Below are positions 7,933 to 16,624 of a stretch of 64,000 nt of DNA, in pieces. A program made the translations under genes and the position numbers. Every line of letters starts with the position of its first letter. Within the stretch, counting starts at the first letter, position 1. Below the pieces are notes generated by a model. The model was given only the letters and a program-made list of their open reading frames with translations, was not told the origin of the DNA and did not search any database. Location: positions 186,001-250,000 of the forward strand of contig NZ_WPCW01000003.1 in assembly GCF_011421425.1 (NCBI RefSeq), written 5' to 3'. The DNA comes from Streptococcus catagoni (GTDB lineage Bacteria > Bacillota > Bacilli > Lactobacillales > Streptococcaceae).

Positions 7933-9570
7933 TCATGGTAATTTCAATTTTTGACGTAAGCGTTGGGCTTTGCCATGGCCAATGATCCGATCAAGTTGAT
8001 GGGTAGCTAGGGTCAGATAGGCATAGAACATGAAGCCTATGAATCCAATGATAGCCAAGTATAAGAGACTTGCTAGGCGTCCGTCTGGGACAAGGACAAA
8101 ACCTAATAAATAATTAGCTAATGCTACGACAATCCCCATAAGGCTTGTCAAGATTAAAAGAAGTAAGGCTTGTCTGAATAATAGCTGGCGGTTAAAACGG
8201 GTAATCTTATGCAAACGGCGAAACATGAGGACAATTGGGACTAATAAACCAAATGTCGTCGCTAAAAGTGGGCCATAGGAATGGAAAAGATAGATCGATG
8301 GTACCTGTAGAGCCAGCTTAACAATGACACCGAGGGAAAAATAGTAGACTGCTCTCTTATTTTCAAATAAAGCTTGTAGCATGGGAGCCAAAAGAGAATA
8401 GAAGGCCAAAAGAATAACTTGCAATAAGACAACTCTGAATAAATCAATGGCTAGGCCTTCAGAAATCCCATAAAAGACAGTGTAAAGTGGTTTTGCTAAG
8501 ATGATAGCTCCTGTTAAGGCTGGCAATAAAAACATGACTAACATCAATATGTTATTGATAATCAGTTTGGCAGCTGCCTTCATGTCTTTTTTGACATAAT
8601 TTTCAGTCAAGAGGGCTATCCCCACACCACCAATGGAACCAGCCACAGCAATCAGGATCATGGTGATTTTTGCAGGATTGGCATTAAAATAGCCAAATAA
8701 AACCATTAGTTGTGACTTGCTATATTGGGTAAAAATCAACATGGTATTGCTAAAGGTCCACTGGTCAATTAATTGAAAGGCCTGAATGGCACTGCCTGTG
8801 ATGATAAAAGGAATGGACTCTTTTAAGGTTTCTAGTAATAAACCCTTGGCATCTATTGGCACTTCTAGCTTAGGCTTTGTAAATATAACTTGTAACAAGC
8901 CTTGTTTGCCCAAGAAGTAAATGAGGACTGCCATGCTGGCAAGCATTCCAATAAAGGTTGCAAAGGTTGACTGGGTAACAGCTTCAACATAGTTACCAGA
9001 GCCTATCTTCATAATGAAAAAAGTAGCCAGAAGCATCCAAATCACACGGATAATCTGCTCTGCAATTTGACTTAAAGCAAAGGGTTTTAAGTTGTTGTAA
9101 CCTTGGAAAATACCACGAATCACACTCATAACAGGGAAGCCCAAAACGGCTAAGGAAAGGCTGTGCATTACTGGTATGAGCTCTTTGTCACTACCAGAAA
9201 GGGTAGCAAAAAGAGGTGAGGTAAGATACATGATCAAACCAAAGACCAAGCCAAGACCAACCATAAGCTTAAGGGTTGTTCTAATGAGCTGGTAACTATG
9301 TTCTTTTTGGTTCATGGAATTATACTTGGCTACCTGTTTGGCAATAGCCACATTAAGCCCAGTTGTTGATATTAGTAAAAAATAGGCATAGACATTGTAG
9401 CCCATGTTAAAGAGGGCATTAGCCTGTGTGGCATGCTCTCCCATCCACATAAACCAGGGAATGACATAAATAGCCCCGAGAAGACGACTGATAAAGTTAC
9501 TAGCTGTTGACCAGACCGTCCCTTGGAGCATGAGTTCTTCTTGTGTTAATTCATTTCTATTCTTTACCAT
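7933..9570 (-). CDS. murJ: Lipid II flippase MurJ (YtgP family)
   Basis: A 545-residue polytopic membrane protein of the MOP/MVF superfamily with about 14 hydrophobic segments. The N-terminus reads GTVWSTASNFISRLLGAIYVIPW, and GIFQGYNNLKPFALSQIAEQ is the typical region after helix 4. The YtgP homologue of S. pyogenes replaces E. coli MurJ, which supports lipid II flipping from the inner to the outer face. It is divergent from murE, another peptidoglycan gene, with overlapping -35 boxes. The family call is firm; flippase function is by homology. Confidence 0.9.
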   Translation of the reverse strand: MVKNRNELTQEELMLQGTVWSTASNFISRLLGAIYVIPWFMWMGEHATQANALFNMGYNVYAYFLLISTTGLNVAIAKQVAKYNSMNQKEHSYQLIRTTLKLMVGLGLVFGLIMYLTSPLFATLSGSDKELIPVMHSLSLAVLGFPVMSVIRGIFQGYNNLKPFALSQIAEQIIRVIWMLLATFFIMKIGSGNYVEAVTQSTFATFIGMLASMAVLIYFLGKQGLLQVIFTKPKLEVPIDAKGLLLETLKESIPFIITGSAIQAFQLIDQWTFSNTMLIFTQYSKSQLMVLFGYFNANPAKITMILIAVAGSIGGVGIALLTENYVKKDMKAAAKLIINNILMLVMFLLPALTGAIILAKPLYTVFYGISEGLAIDLFRVVLLQVILLAFYSLLAPMLQALFENKRAVYYFSLGVIVKLALQVPSIYLFHSYGPLLATTFGLLVPIVLMFRRLHKITRFNRQLLFRQALLLLILTSLMGIVVALANYLLGFVLVPDGRLASLLYLAIIGFIGFMFYAYLTLATHQLDRIIGHGKAQRLRQKLKLP

Positions 9571-9599
9571 GTCTATTCTTTCTTTCTTGTATTAGGTAT

Positions 9600-9650
9600 A
9601 TTATAAACTTTTGCAACTTACTTGTAAATCTAGAATTTTAGAGATAAAAT
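9600..9650. promoter_or_regulatory. Divergent murJ/murE promoters sharing a -35 region
   Basis: Minus strand (murJ): TTTACA (9623-9628), 17 nt, TATAAT (9600-9605). Plus strand (murE): TTGTAA (9622-9627), 17 nt, TAAAAT (9645-9650). The two -35 boxes are the same bases read in opposite directions. The murE -10 ends only 7 nt before the ATG, so either the murE mRNA is nearly leaderless or another promoter is used. Confidence 0.55.
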
Positions 9651-9657
9651 AAGGAGT

Positions 9658-11112
9658 ATGATAACTATTGAAAAAACAATTGAACTGTTAAAAGAAGACC
9701 ATAACTTTAGAGAAGTGATAGCTGATGGGAACTATCACTACTACTATTCAGGTCTCAGTTTTGAAAAACTAAGTTATGATAGTCGTAAAACCGACTCTCA
9801 GACCCTCTTTTTTGCAAAAGGACGAGATTTTAAAGTTGACTATCTCAAAGATGCTGTCACCAATGGTCTCAAGGCTTATATTTCTGAGGTAGACTATGAG
9901 ATTGGCATACCTGCTATTTTGGTGTCCAATATCAAACATGCTATGAGCCTCATTGCTATGGCCTTTTATAACAATCCTCAAGACAAGTTGAAACTACTTG
10001 CCTTTACTGGTACCAAGGGTAAAACAACAGCTGCTTATTTTGCCTACCATATTCTTAAAGAGTCCCATAAGCCAGCTATGTTATCCACCATGAACACCAC
10101 TCTTGATGGTAAAACTTTCTTTAAATCCCAGCTAACCACCCCAGAAAGCTTAGACTTGTTCAAAATGATGGCTGACTGCGTAGCCAATGGCATGACCCAT
10201 CTGATTATGGAAGTATCAAGCCAGGCCTATCTAGTTGGACGTGTGTATGGCTTACAATTTGATGTTGGTGTTTTCTTAAATATTAGTCCAGACCACATTG
10301 GTCCCATTGAACACCCTTCTTTTGAAGATTACTTCTATCATAAACGCCTTTTAATGCACAATAGCAGAGCTGTTATTGTTAATAGTGGTATGGATCACTT
10401 TGACATTCTCTCCCAAGAAGTTGCTGATCAGGATCATGACTTTTATGGTAAGCATTCAGACAATGCTATAACAGACAGTCAAGCCTTCTCCTTCACTGTG
10501 AAAGGGAAAATCGCTGCTTCCTATGATATCAACTTAATTGGACGCTTTAACCAAGAAAATGCTATTGCTGCTGGGCTTGCTTGTTTAAGACTAAGTGCAA
10601 GTTTAGAAGACATCAAAAAAGGAATTGCCAAAACAAGTGTTCCTGGTCGCATGGAAGTCCTGACACATCCAAGTGGTGCCAAGGTCTTTGTTGACTACGC
10701 TCATAATGGTGACAGCCTAGAGAAATTAGTGTCTGTGGTTGAGGAACATCAAAAAGGACAGATCAGTCTCATCATAGGTTCTACTGGTAACAAAGGTGAA
10801 AGTAGACGGGCTGATTTTGGTCAGGTTATCAACAAGCACCCTCATTTAAAAGTGATCCTGACCGCCGATGATCCTAATTATGAAAATCCAGAGCTGATTT
10901 CACAAGAAATTGCTAGCCATGTTGACCGATCTGTGACCATTATAGTTGACCGTGAAGAGGCCATCAAAGAAGGCTTGAAAAATTGTCAAGCTACTGGGGA
11001 CGCTCTGATCATTGCTGGAAAAGGTGCCGATGCTTACCAGATTGTCAAAGGTCAAAAAATGGACTATGCAGGTGACAAGGCTATTGCCCAAAAATATGTG
11101 AATCAAGCTTAA
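9658..11112 (+). CDS. murE: UDP-MurNAc-L-Ala-D-Glu:L-lysine ligase
   Basis: Adds the third residue of the peptidoglycan stem peptide. The 484-residue Mur ligase has SYDSRK in the N-domain, the P-loop FTGTKGKTT (about 118-126), [10 protein letters not shown] and SPDHIG in the central domain, and GRMEV and VDYAHN further on. The DDPNYENPE motif replaces the DNPR of diaminopimelate enzymes, which points to L-lysine, as expected in streptococci. ATAAGGAGT precedes ATG 9658. A strong terminator follows at 11201. It is paired head-to-head with murJ. Confidence 0.96.
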   Translation: MITIEKTIELLKEDHNFREVIADGNYHYYYSGLSFEKLSYDSRKTDSQTLFFAKGRDFKVDYLKDAVTNGLKAYISEVDYEIGIPAILVSNIKHAMSLIAMAFYNNPQDKLKLLAFTGTKGKTTAAYFAYHILKESHKPAMLSTMNTTLDGKTFFKSQLTTPESLDLFKMMADCVANGMTHLIMEVSSQAYLVGRVYGLQFDVGVFLNISPDHIGPIEHPSFEDYFYHKRLLMHNSRAVIVNSGMDHFDILSQEVADQDHDFYGKHSDNAITDSQAFSFTVKGKIAASYDINLIGRFNQENAIAAGLACLRLSASLEDIKKGIAKTSVPGRMEVLTHPSGAKVFVDYAHNGDSLEKLVSVVEEHQKGQISLIIGSTGNKGESRRADFGQVINKHPHLKVILTADDPNYENPELISQEIASHVDRSVTIIVDREEAIKEGLKNCQATGDALIIAGKGADAYQIVKGQKMDYAGDKAIAQKYVNQA

Positions 11113-11200
11113 AATACTGGCTTATTTATAACCATTATTGCTACTCTTTTTAATGATTCTAAATTAGAAAAAAATTTCAAAAAAATAATAATTTCTATCT

Positions 11201-11226
11201 AAAAAGGCTGTCTCAAGCCTTTTTTC
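11201..11226 (+). terminator. Terminator of murE
   Basis: AAAAAGGCT-GTCTC-AAGCCTTTTTT with a T-run. The extended -10 of the next operon starts 3 nt later. Confidence 0.85.
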
Positions 11227-11228
11227 TA

Positions 11229-11237
11229 TGCTATAAT
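11229..11237 (+). promoter_or_regulatory. Promoter of the ferric-hydroxamate importer operon
   Basis: TG-C-TATAAT extended -10; the -35 position falls inside the murE terminator and is weak. Iron-dependent control is expected from the gene content, but I could not assign a convincing repressor site. Confidence 0.55.
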
Positions 11238-11278
11238 GAGAGGGCTTTGACAAAGTAAATTAGGAAAAGGAGGTCATC

Positions 11279-12061
11279 ATGTCAACCATTAGTGCAGATC
11301 ATATCGGAGTTACTTACGGCAAAGAAAGTATCATTAATGACTTGTCTCTTGAACTTCATCGTCATAAGATAACGACAATCATTGGTGCTAATGGTTGTGG
11401 AAAATCAACTTTGCTCAAGGCTCTCACCAGAATTATTCCCATTTCAAAAGGAAGTATTTTAATAGATGGACATGCTATTTCAAGTATGCCAACTAAAGCC
11501 ATTGCTAAAAAAATGGCACTACTTCCTCAGGTTCAAGAAGTTACAGATGGCATTAGTGTCTACCAATTAGTTTCTTATGGGCGGTATCCTCATCAGCGGC
11601 AATTAGGCCGATTAACTGAAAAGGATAAAGAAATCATTGAATGGGCTTTGCAGGTCACACATACTAGCAGCCTTTCAAAGCATGCTGTCGATTCTCTTTC
11701 TGGTGGACAACGACAACGTGTTTGGATTGCTATGGCCCTAGCTCAAGACACCGATACCATCTTTCTTGATGAACCTACAACTTATCTTGATATGAATCAC
11801 CAATTGGAAATTTTGCAATTGCTAAGTGAGCTCAATAAGACTTCTCAAAAAACAATTGTCATGGTGCTTCATGATTTAAACCTCTCTTCTCGTTTTTCAG
11901 ATCGTCTGATTGCCATGAAAGAGGGGTGCATTACTTATGAAGGATCTGTTAAGGAAGTTATGACAGCTGATATGATTAAGGAAACCTTTAACATTGATGC
12001 CCAGTTGATTGAAGATCCTATCCATAAGTGCCCTATTATTTTAAGCTACCAACTCATATAA
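11279..12061 (+). CDS. ftsA: Ferric-hydroxamate/siderophore ABC transporter ATPase (FtsA/FhuC type)
   Basis: Energises an iron-siderophore importer. The 260-residue ATPase has Walker A GANGCGKST (about 37-45), signature LSGGQRQRVW, Walker B TIFLDEPTTYLD and the H-loop VLHDLN. AAAAGGAGGTCATC gives a strong ribosome site. It is followed by a binding lipoprotein and two FecCD permeases, the same order and neighbourhood (next to murE) as the ftsABCD ferrichrome system of S. pyogenes. Here ftsA means the ABC ATPase, not the division protein. The exact substrate is inferred. Confidence 0.92.
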   Translation: MSTISADHIGVTYGKESIINDLSLELHRHKITTIIGANGCGKSTLLKALTRIIPISKGSILIDGHAISSMPTKAIAKKMALLPQVQEVTDGISVYQLVSYGRYPHQRQLGRLTEKDKEIIEWALQVTHTSSLSKHAVDSLSGGQRQRVWIAMALAQDTDTIFLDEPTTYLDMNHQLEILQLLSELNKTSQKTIVMVLHDLNLSSRFSDRLIAMKEGCITYEGSVKEVMTADMIKETFNIDAQLIEDPIHKCPIILSYQLI

Positions 12062-12085
12062 ATTTATTCTAGGAGAATAGAATTC

Positions 12086-13021
12086 ATGAAAAAGTTATTT
12101 TTACTCTTGACCTTGTTGGTCACTGGTTTTTCATTAGTAGCCTGCACAGGTTCTCAGTCAAATCAGACTGAAAAGCAGGGCGCTATTTCTAAAATGCCAA
12201 AAATCAGTGGCTTCACTTATAAAGGCAAGATCCCTGAAAAGCCAAAACGCATTGTTTCACTAGCTTCTACCTACACAGGCTATTTGGCAAAGCTTGATTT
12301 GCCTATCGTTGGAATGACCACCTATGACCAGAAAAATCCTATTTTGAAAGATTATGTTAAAGGTGCCAAGGTTGTTGCAGCAACTGATTTAGAAGCTATC
12401 ACAGCTCTTAAGCCAGACCTTATTGTTGTTGGCTCAAACGAAGAAAATATTAAACAACTAGCTGAAATTGCTCCCTTAATTTCTGTTGAATATCGTAAAC
12501 ATGACTACCTGCAAGTCTTTTCTGACTTTGGAAAGGTCTTTAATCAGACTAAGAAAACAGACCAATGGTTAGATAAATGGGACAAAGATACAAAGGCCTT
12601 TGCAAAAGAAGTCAAAGCCGTAACTGGTGATAAGGCTACTTTCACTATTGTCGGACTTTATGAAAAGGAAATTTACCTCTTTGGTAAAGACTGGGGACGT
12701 GGAGGCGAGATTATTCACCAAGCCTTCAACTATGACGCACCTGAAAAGGTCAAAAAGGAAGTATTTCCTAAGGGTTACCTATCTATCTCACAAGAAGTCT
12801 TACCAGACTATTTAGGAGACTATGTGGTCATTGCTGCAGAAGACAATAAAACCGGCTCTGCCTTATATGAAAGTGCTCTATGGAAAAACATAGAAGCTGT
12901 TAAAAAGAACCATATCATCAAGGTCAATGCCAACACCTTCTACTTTACTGATCCTATCTCACTTGAGTATGAGCTAAAGACTCTGAGAAAAGAAATTTTA
13001 GCAAGTGCTAAAGTATCCTAA
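12086..13021 (+). CDS. ftsB: Siderophore-binding lipoprotein (FtsB/FhuD type)
   Basis: Captures the ferric siderophore outside the cell. The 311-residue protein has a type II signal peptide ending in LVAC (Cys about 20), a short polar linker, and a Peripla_BP_2 domain with [19 protein letters not shown] and [12 protein letters not shown] conserved acidic/arginine pattern for permease contact is likely but not assigned. It follows the ATPase by 24 nt with GGAGAA. Alternative substrates such as heme are possible; the hydroxamate call rests on synteny with S. pyogenes FtsB. Confidence 0.9.
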   Translation: MKKLFLLLTLLVTGFSLVACTGSQSNQTEKQGAISKMPKISGFTYKGKIPEKPKRIVSLASTYTGYLAKLDLPIVGMTTYDQKNPILKDYVKGAKVVAATDLEAITALKPDLIVVGSNEENIKQLAEIAPLISVEYRKHDYLQVFSDFGKVFNQTKKTDQWLDKWDKDTKAFAKEVKAVTGDKATFTIVGLYEKEIYLFGKDWGRGGEIIHQAFNYDAPEKVKKEVFPKGYLSISQEVLPDYLGDYVVIAAEDNKTGSALYESALWKNIEAVKKNHIIKVNANTFYFTDPISLEYELKTLRKEILASAKVS

Positions 13022-13035
13022 GAGGTTACTTTTAT

Positions 13036-14061
13036 ATGAAAAATAGAGATTTTTCTCTAAGACATAGCAATAAGCCAAATAATCTTTGGCTTCTTTTTTT
13101 AATCATAGCTATCTTGTTTGTCATTGGCCTTTATCTGAGCTTACGTTTTGGAGCTTGGCATTTTTCAAAAGAGGCTCTTTATCAGATTTTGATTGAAAAA
13201 ACAGGGACTCCCCGTCAGGAATCCATTTTACTTTCCATTCGTCTGCCACGTATCATAGCCACCATCTTAGTGGGGGCTGCTTTGGCTGTTTCAGGGATGC
13301 TCATGCAAGCCATTACACGTAACCCCATTGCTGATCCAGGTCTACTAGGGATCAACACGGGAGCTGCCTTGGCTTTGGCGGTGTCTTATACCTTCTTAAA
13401 ACACCTTCATTACAGTCAGATTATTCTAGTCTGTCTACTTGGTTCAGCATTAGCCTCTTTGATTGTCTTTTCCCTTTCCTATCAACCCGGAAAAGGTTAC
13501 CAGCAACTAAGGCTGGTTTTAGCCGGAGCTGTGGTCTCTACTTTTTTATCAGCTATAGGCCAGGCTATCATTAACTATTTCCATTTAGCCAACTCCATTA
13601 TAGGCTGGCAGGCCGGAGGTTTTATTGGTGTCAACTGGAAGATGCTATCCATTATTGCACCTATCATTCTTTTAGGTCTTGTGCTGACACAGTTCTTAAG
13701 CTATCAATTGACCATCTTAAGCTTAGATGAAACAAGGGCACAATCCCTGGGGCAAAACACTAGGTTAATGAACTTTATCTTTTTAGCTATTGTTTTACTG
13801 CTTTCATCAGCTTCTGTGGCCATAGCTGGTAATATTGCCTTTGTCGGTTTAATCATTCCCCATCTTATCAAAAGCTTTGCTGCTGGTAATTACAAGCTCA
13901 ACACCCCTATGACAGCACTTGCTGGGGCTACGTTTATGATGTGGGTTGACTTACTTTGTCGGACACTTAACCCACCCTATGAAACACCAATCACAGCAGT
14001 GATTAGTTTTCTTGGTCTTCCAGTATTTCTCTGGTTGGCCAAAAAAGGAGGCCAGCTATGA
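13036..14061 (+). CDS. ftsC: Siderophore ABC transporter permease (FecCD family), first subunit
   Basis: A 341-residue permease with about nine or ten membrane segments. FecCD hallmarks are LRLPRIIATILVGAALA-like helix 2, MLMQAITRNPIADPGLLGIN, and the coupling segment around GNIAFVGLIIPH that contacts the ATPase. It overlaps ftsD by 4 nt (ATGA), so the two permease halves are coupled and should form a heterodimer. Ribosome site AAGAGGT. Confidence 0.92.
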   Translation: MKNRDFSLRHSNKPNNLWLLFLIIAILFVIGLYLSLRFGAWHFSKEALYQILIEKTGTPRQESILLSIRLPRIIATILVGAALAVSGMLMQAITRNPIADPGLLGINTGAALALAVSYTFLKHLHYSQIILVCLLGSALASLIVFSLSYQPGKGYQQLRLVLAGAVVSTFLSAIGQAIINYFHLANSIIGWQAGGFIGVNWKMLSIIAPIILLGLVLTQFLSYQLTILSLDETRAQSLGQNTRLMNFIFLAIVLLLSSASVAIAGNIAFVGLIIPHLIKSFAAGNYKLNTPMTALAGATFMMWVDLLCRTLNPPYETPITAVISFLGLPVFLWLAKKGGQL

Positions 14062-15056
14062 CATTAAAAAGGAGAGTCTTTTTATTACCCATCCTTTTGC
14101 TCATAGTAGTCTGTGCTTTTATTATTTCTTTGTCCATTGGGGACTCTAGCTTTTCCATCCAGCAGATCTTTAACTTATTACTTGGAAAAACCTCTCCTGA
14201 TATGATACTCATTATTACCAAAATTCGTCTGCCAAGAATTTTGGCGTCCCTATTTGGCGGAGCCTCTCTTGCTCTTGCAGGTAGATTACTACAAACTCTA
14301 ACCAAAAATCCTTTGGCAGATTCTGGGATTTTGGGAATTAATGCTGGCGCTGGTCTAGTCATTGCTATCATGGTATCATTTGCTAATCTGGAAAATCCTG
14401 ATACTATTCATTACTTGCCTTTTTTAGCTATGTTAGGGTCTTTTACCAGTACTTTTCTGGTTTATCACTTGTCCCTGGGTAGAAATAGACAAATCAACCC
14501 CTTTACTCTGATTATTATTGGTGTTGGTTTTTCTACCATGCTATCTAGTTTCATGATTGCCCTAGTGGGAAATATCAATCGCTACAAGGTTGATTACATT
14601 GTTAATTGGCTTAGTGGACGGATCAGTGGGGATGACTGGACCAGCCTTGAGATTCTGACGCCTCTGATGCTTATCTTATGGGTCATTGTTTTTTCCAAGG
14701 CTTATCAGCTAAATATCCTCTCTCTTTCTGAAGAAAGTGCGATCAGTCTAGGCTTGAATGTGAAGAGAGAACGGCTGCTTTGTTTGGTTCTTGCCACCTC
14801 TCTAGCTGCACTCAGTGTTAGTTTGGTAGGCAATATCACTTTTATTGGCTTGATTTCTGGTCACTTGGGGCAAAGACTACTTGGTGATGATCATCGCTTG
14901 AATCTACCAGCCAGTCTTCTCATCGGAATGATTCTCTTATTAGTCTCTGATACTATATGCCGAGTCTTTCTTGTGGGAGCCAATATCTCTACTGGCATCA
15001 TTATTTCATTGATTGGAGCACCTTATTTCTTATATTTAATGTTTCGATCCCATTAA
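14058..15056 (+). CDS. ftsD: Siderophore ABC transporter permease (FecCD family), second subunit
   Basis: A 332-residue paralogue of the preceding permease, with the same landmarks: IRLPRILASLFGGASLALAG, LTKNPLADSGILGINAGAG, and VGNITFIGLISGHLGQRL as the coupling region. It starts inside the ftsC stop (ATGA). The stop codon runs into an A-tract that is the left arm of a 15-nt inverted repeat bounding the next 333 bp. Last gene of the operon. Confidence 0.92.
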   Translation: MTLKRRVFLLPILLLIVVCAFIISLSIGDSSFSIQQIFNLLLGKTSPDMILIITKIRLPRILASLFGGASLALAGRLLQTLTKNPLADSGILGINAGAGLVIAIMVSFANLENPDTIHYLPFLAMLGSFTSTFLVYHLSLGRNRQINPFTLIIIGVGFSTMLSSFMIALVGNINRYKVDYIVNWLSGRISGDDWTSLEILTPLMLILWVIVFSKAYQLNILSLSEESAISLGLNVKRERLLCLVLATSLAALSVSLVGNITFIGLISGHLGQRLLGDDHRLNLPASLLIGMILLLVSDTICRVFLVGANISTGIIISLIGAPYFLYLMFRSH

Positions 15057-15388
15057 AAAAAGTTAGAAGAAAAAGTCATTTTTTGATATCTTCCTTAGGT
15101 GCTGTCGGACAGGTTAAACAGTCAGGGGAATGACTGTTTAAGAAAACCAAAGAATTCCATACCTAACTTTCGAGCCTAAGGTCTGGCAAGTTCCCAGTGT
15201 CTAAAATATTGATATTAAGGGTATTTTAGATACTTTCACCACGGCGGATATATCTTTAATAAGCTCGCTTGCGCTCTCAGAAATAAGAAATTTATTGATA
15301 CTCTGCAGAGCTTCCTAGCCTATTTGTCTAAGTAAATAGGGTTTGTCTACAGTCTGAAGTTAGAAGAACAGGATCTTCTAACTTTTTT
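15056..15388. repeat. 333-bp non-coding element with 15-nt terminal inverted repeats (MITE-like candidate)
   Basis: AAAAAAGTTAGAAGA (15056-15070) and TCTTCTAACTTTTTT (15374-15388) are perfect inverted repeats. They lie exactly between the converging stop codons of ftsD and the DUF1803 gene. Inside are an 11-bp hairpin TTAAACAGTCA / TGACTGTTTAA (15114-15141), a TCTAAAATA / TATTTTAGA dyad near 15200-15230, and a local terminator GTTAGAAGA / TCTTCTAAC plus T-run (15359-15388). No open frame of note. It could be a small mobile repeat, a duplicated terminator pair or a structured RNA. Confidence 0.45.
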
Positions 15389-16040
15389 AGTAGCTTCTTA
15401 AAATTAGAGCTTCTTTATCCAAGGAACAGGTCAGTTGGTATTTGTTTTCGTCTACTTCTTTGATATAGCCTAAGATTTCAAGGGCCCGACAAAAGATGTC
15501 TGGTCTTTTTTGCATGACAAGGTCTTTTCGGCAGAATTTAATTAAAAAGTTGCTCAGATATTTTAGAGCATAGTCTGGGTTAACATCTCCCAATATCTGA
15601 AAAAGGGGAAGTTGTTCAGAAGATACTTGCTCTCCTTTTTGCAGTTTATAGAAATAATTAGAGAGGGTCAGACGGTTCCTGGCAAAATCAGTTTCTTCTA
15701 AAATAAGAAGATCATTGGTATTGTTGGTTAATCTGCTTTCAAATCTTTTATTTAAAAATGTCTGATAGAGATCTGAATCTATGTCTATAAAAACCATTTG
15801 GTCAAATACCAATTGAGACATATCTGTCAGTAGTGGAATATTCAATTGATAGCGTTTATCTTTTCTCAGAATATAGCCTGCTTGAATATAATCTTCTAAG
15901 CACCGATCCAAGTTTTTTTCCTGAGGGAAAGCCTTTTTAATTTGTCTCAAAATAGGGCGGTCATTTTGATCAAGGTAGTTAATGAGTTCTTGAAAAAACC
16001 TTTGTTTAGTAAGCTTGTTAGGATTATATATTTTTATCAT
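15387..16040 (-). CDS. DUF1803 family protein, probable leaderless mRNA
   Basis: A 217-residue cytoplasmic protein of a streptococcal family (DUF1803) of unknown function. It starts MIKIYNPNKLTKQRFFQEL and is rich in charged residues, without membrane segments. No Shine-Dalgarno sequence precedes ATG 16040; TG-T-TATAAT ends 6 nt before it. A terminator hairpin sits just upstream of that promoter, so the gene is insulated and independently transcribed. The 3' end overlaps the inverted-repeat element. Nothing in the sequence suggests an enzymatic activity. Confidence 0.8.
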   Translation of the reverse strand: MIKIYNPNKLTKQRFFQELINYLDQNDRPILRQIKKAFPQEKNLDRCLEDYIQAGYILRKDKRYQLNIPLLTDMSQLVFDQMVFIDIDSDLYQTFLNKRFESRLTNNTNDLLILEETDFARNRLTLSNYFYKLQKGEQVSSEQLPLFQILGDVNPDYALKYLSNFLIKFCRKDLVMQKRPDIFCRALEILGYIKEVDENKYQLTCSLDKEALILRSY

Positions 16041-16055
16041 AGCCCTATTATAACA
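16041..16055 (-). promoter_or_regulatory. Extended -10 promoter 6 nt before the DUF1803 ATG
   Basis: TG-T-TATAAT on the minus strand (16047-16055). The 6-nt gap to the ATG (16041-16046) predicts a leaderless transcript. A terminator ends 2-3 nt upstream. Confidence 0.65.
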
Positions 16056-16078
16056 AAAAGAAGAGCCTAATGCTCTTC
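16055..16078 (-). terminator. Terminator between the ppaC operon and the DUF1803 gene
   Basis: GAAGAGC-CTAAT-GCTCTTC perfect 7-bp stem followed by five U on the minus strand. Confidence 0.75.
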
Positions 16079-16131
16079 ACATAATGTAGACAAAGGACTT
16101 CTTTTCTTTTAAATGAAAGACCATATCAGAT

Positions 16132-16160
16132 TAAAAAAACTGGAAAAAAGCTTCCAGTTT
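16132..16160 (-). terminator. Terminator at the 3' end of the ppaC partner gene
   Basis: AAACTGGAA / TTCCAGTTT stem with a 6-nt loop and a U-run on the minus strand. It starts at the stop codon. Confidence 0.8.
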
Positions 16161-16624
16161 TACAGATATTCTTTTTTAATGACAAAGAAGCTGCCCCGTA
16201 TTTCTCCAGCAAGTTTGGAACGTTGACGTGCAAATTTGAATTTCCCTTCAAATTCCTTTGGAATTTCAATCCCATTTGACAATTTAAAGCCTAGGGCACG
16301 TTTGCCACCTTCAGCTAAAGTATAGAGAACATTGACTGCTAAGCCATTGTCATAATAAATATGTGACCACAAAATGCCATCAACTTCAAATTGAGAGACA
16401 CAAAGTGCTTTATAGGGAAAGACCATATCACGTTCTTCAAGTACCTTTTCAATAAAGGGTGGGATTTCTGGCTTCTCCTCTGGAGTAAAGACCTCATATC
16501 TGATTTTATACTTATTCCAGAAGTAGCGAGCTTCATTTGCTCTTAAACCAGCTAGAACGTCCTTAACTGGACTTTCTTCTAATAAAGTGCTTTCAACTTC
16601 TTTAAAATTAACAACATAGGACAT
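16160..16624 (-). CDS. Conserved hypothetical protein coupled to ppaC
   Basis: I do not recognise a characterised family. The 154-residue protein is soluble, with no signal peptide or membrane segment. Visible features are LEESPVKDVLAGLRANEARYF near the N-terminus, a hydrophobic-aromatic core around VDGILWSHIYYDNGLAVNVLY, and a basic C-terminal stretch FKFARQRSKLAGEIRG. Its ATG overlaps the ppaC stop by 1 nt (TAATG), so translation is coupled to the pyrophosphatase. The pairing suggests a function tied to phosphate or nucleotide metabolism, but that is inference only. Confidence 0.8.
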   Translation of the reverse strand: MSYVVNFKEVESTLLEESPVKDVLAGLRANEARYFWNKYKIRYEVFTPEEKPEIPPFIEKVLEERDMVFPYKALCVSQFEVDGILWSHIYYDNGLAVNVLYTLAEGGKRALGFKLSNGIEIPKEFEGKFKFARQRSKLAGEIRGSFFVIKKEYL

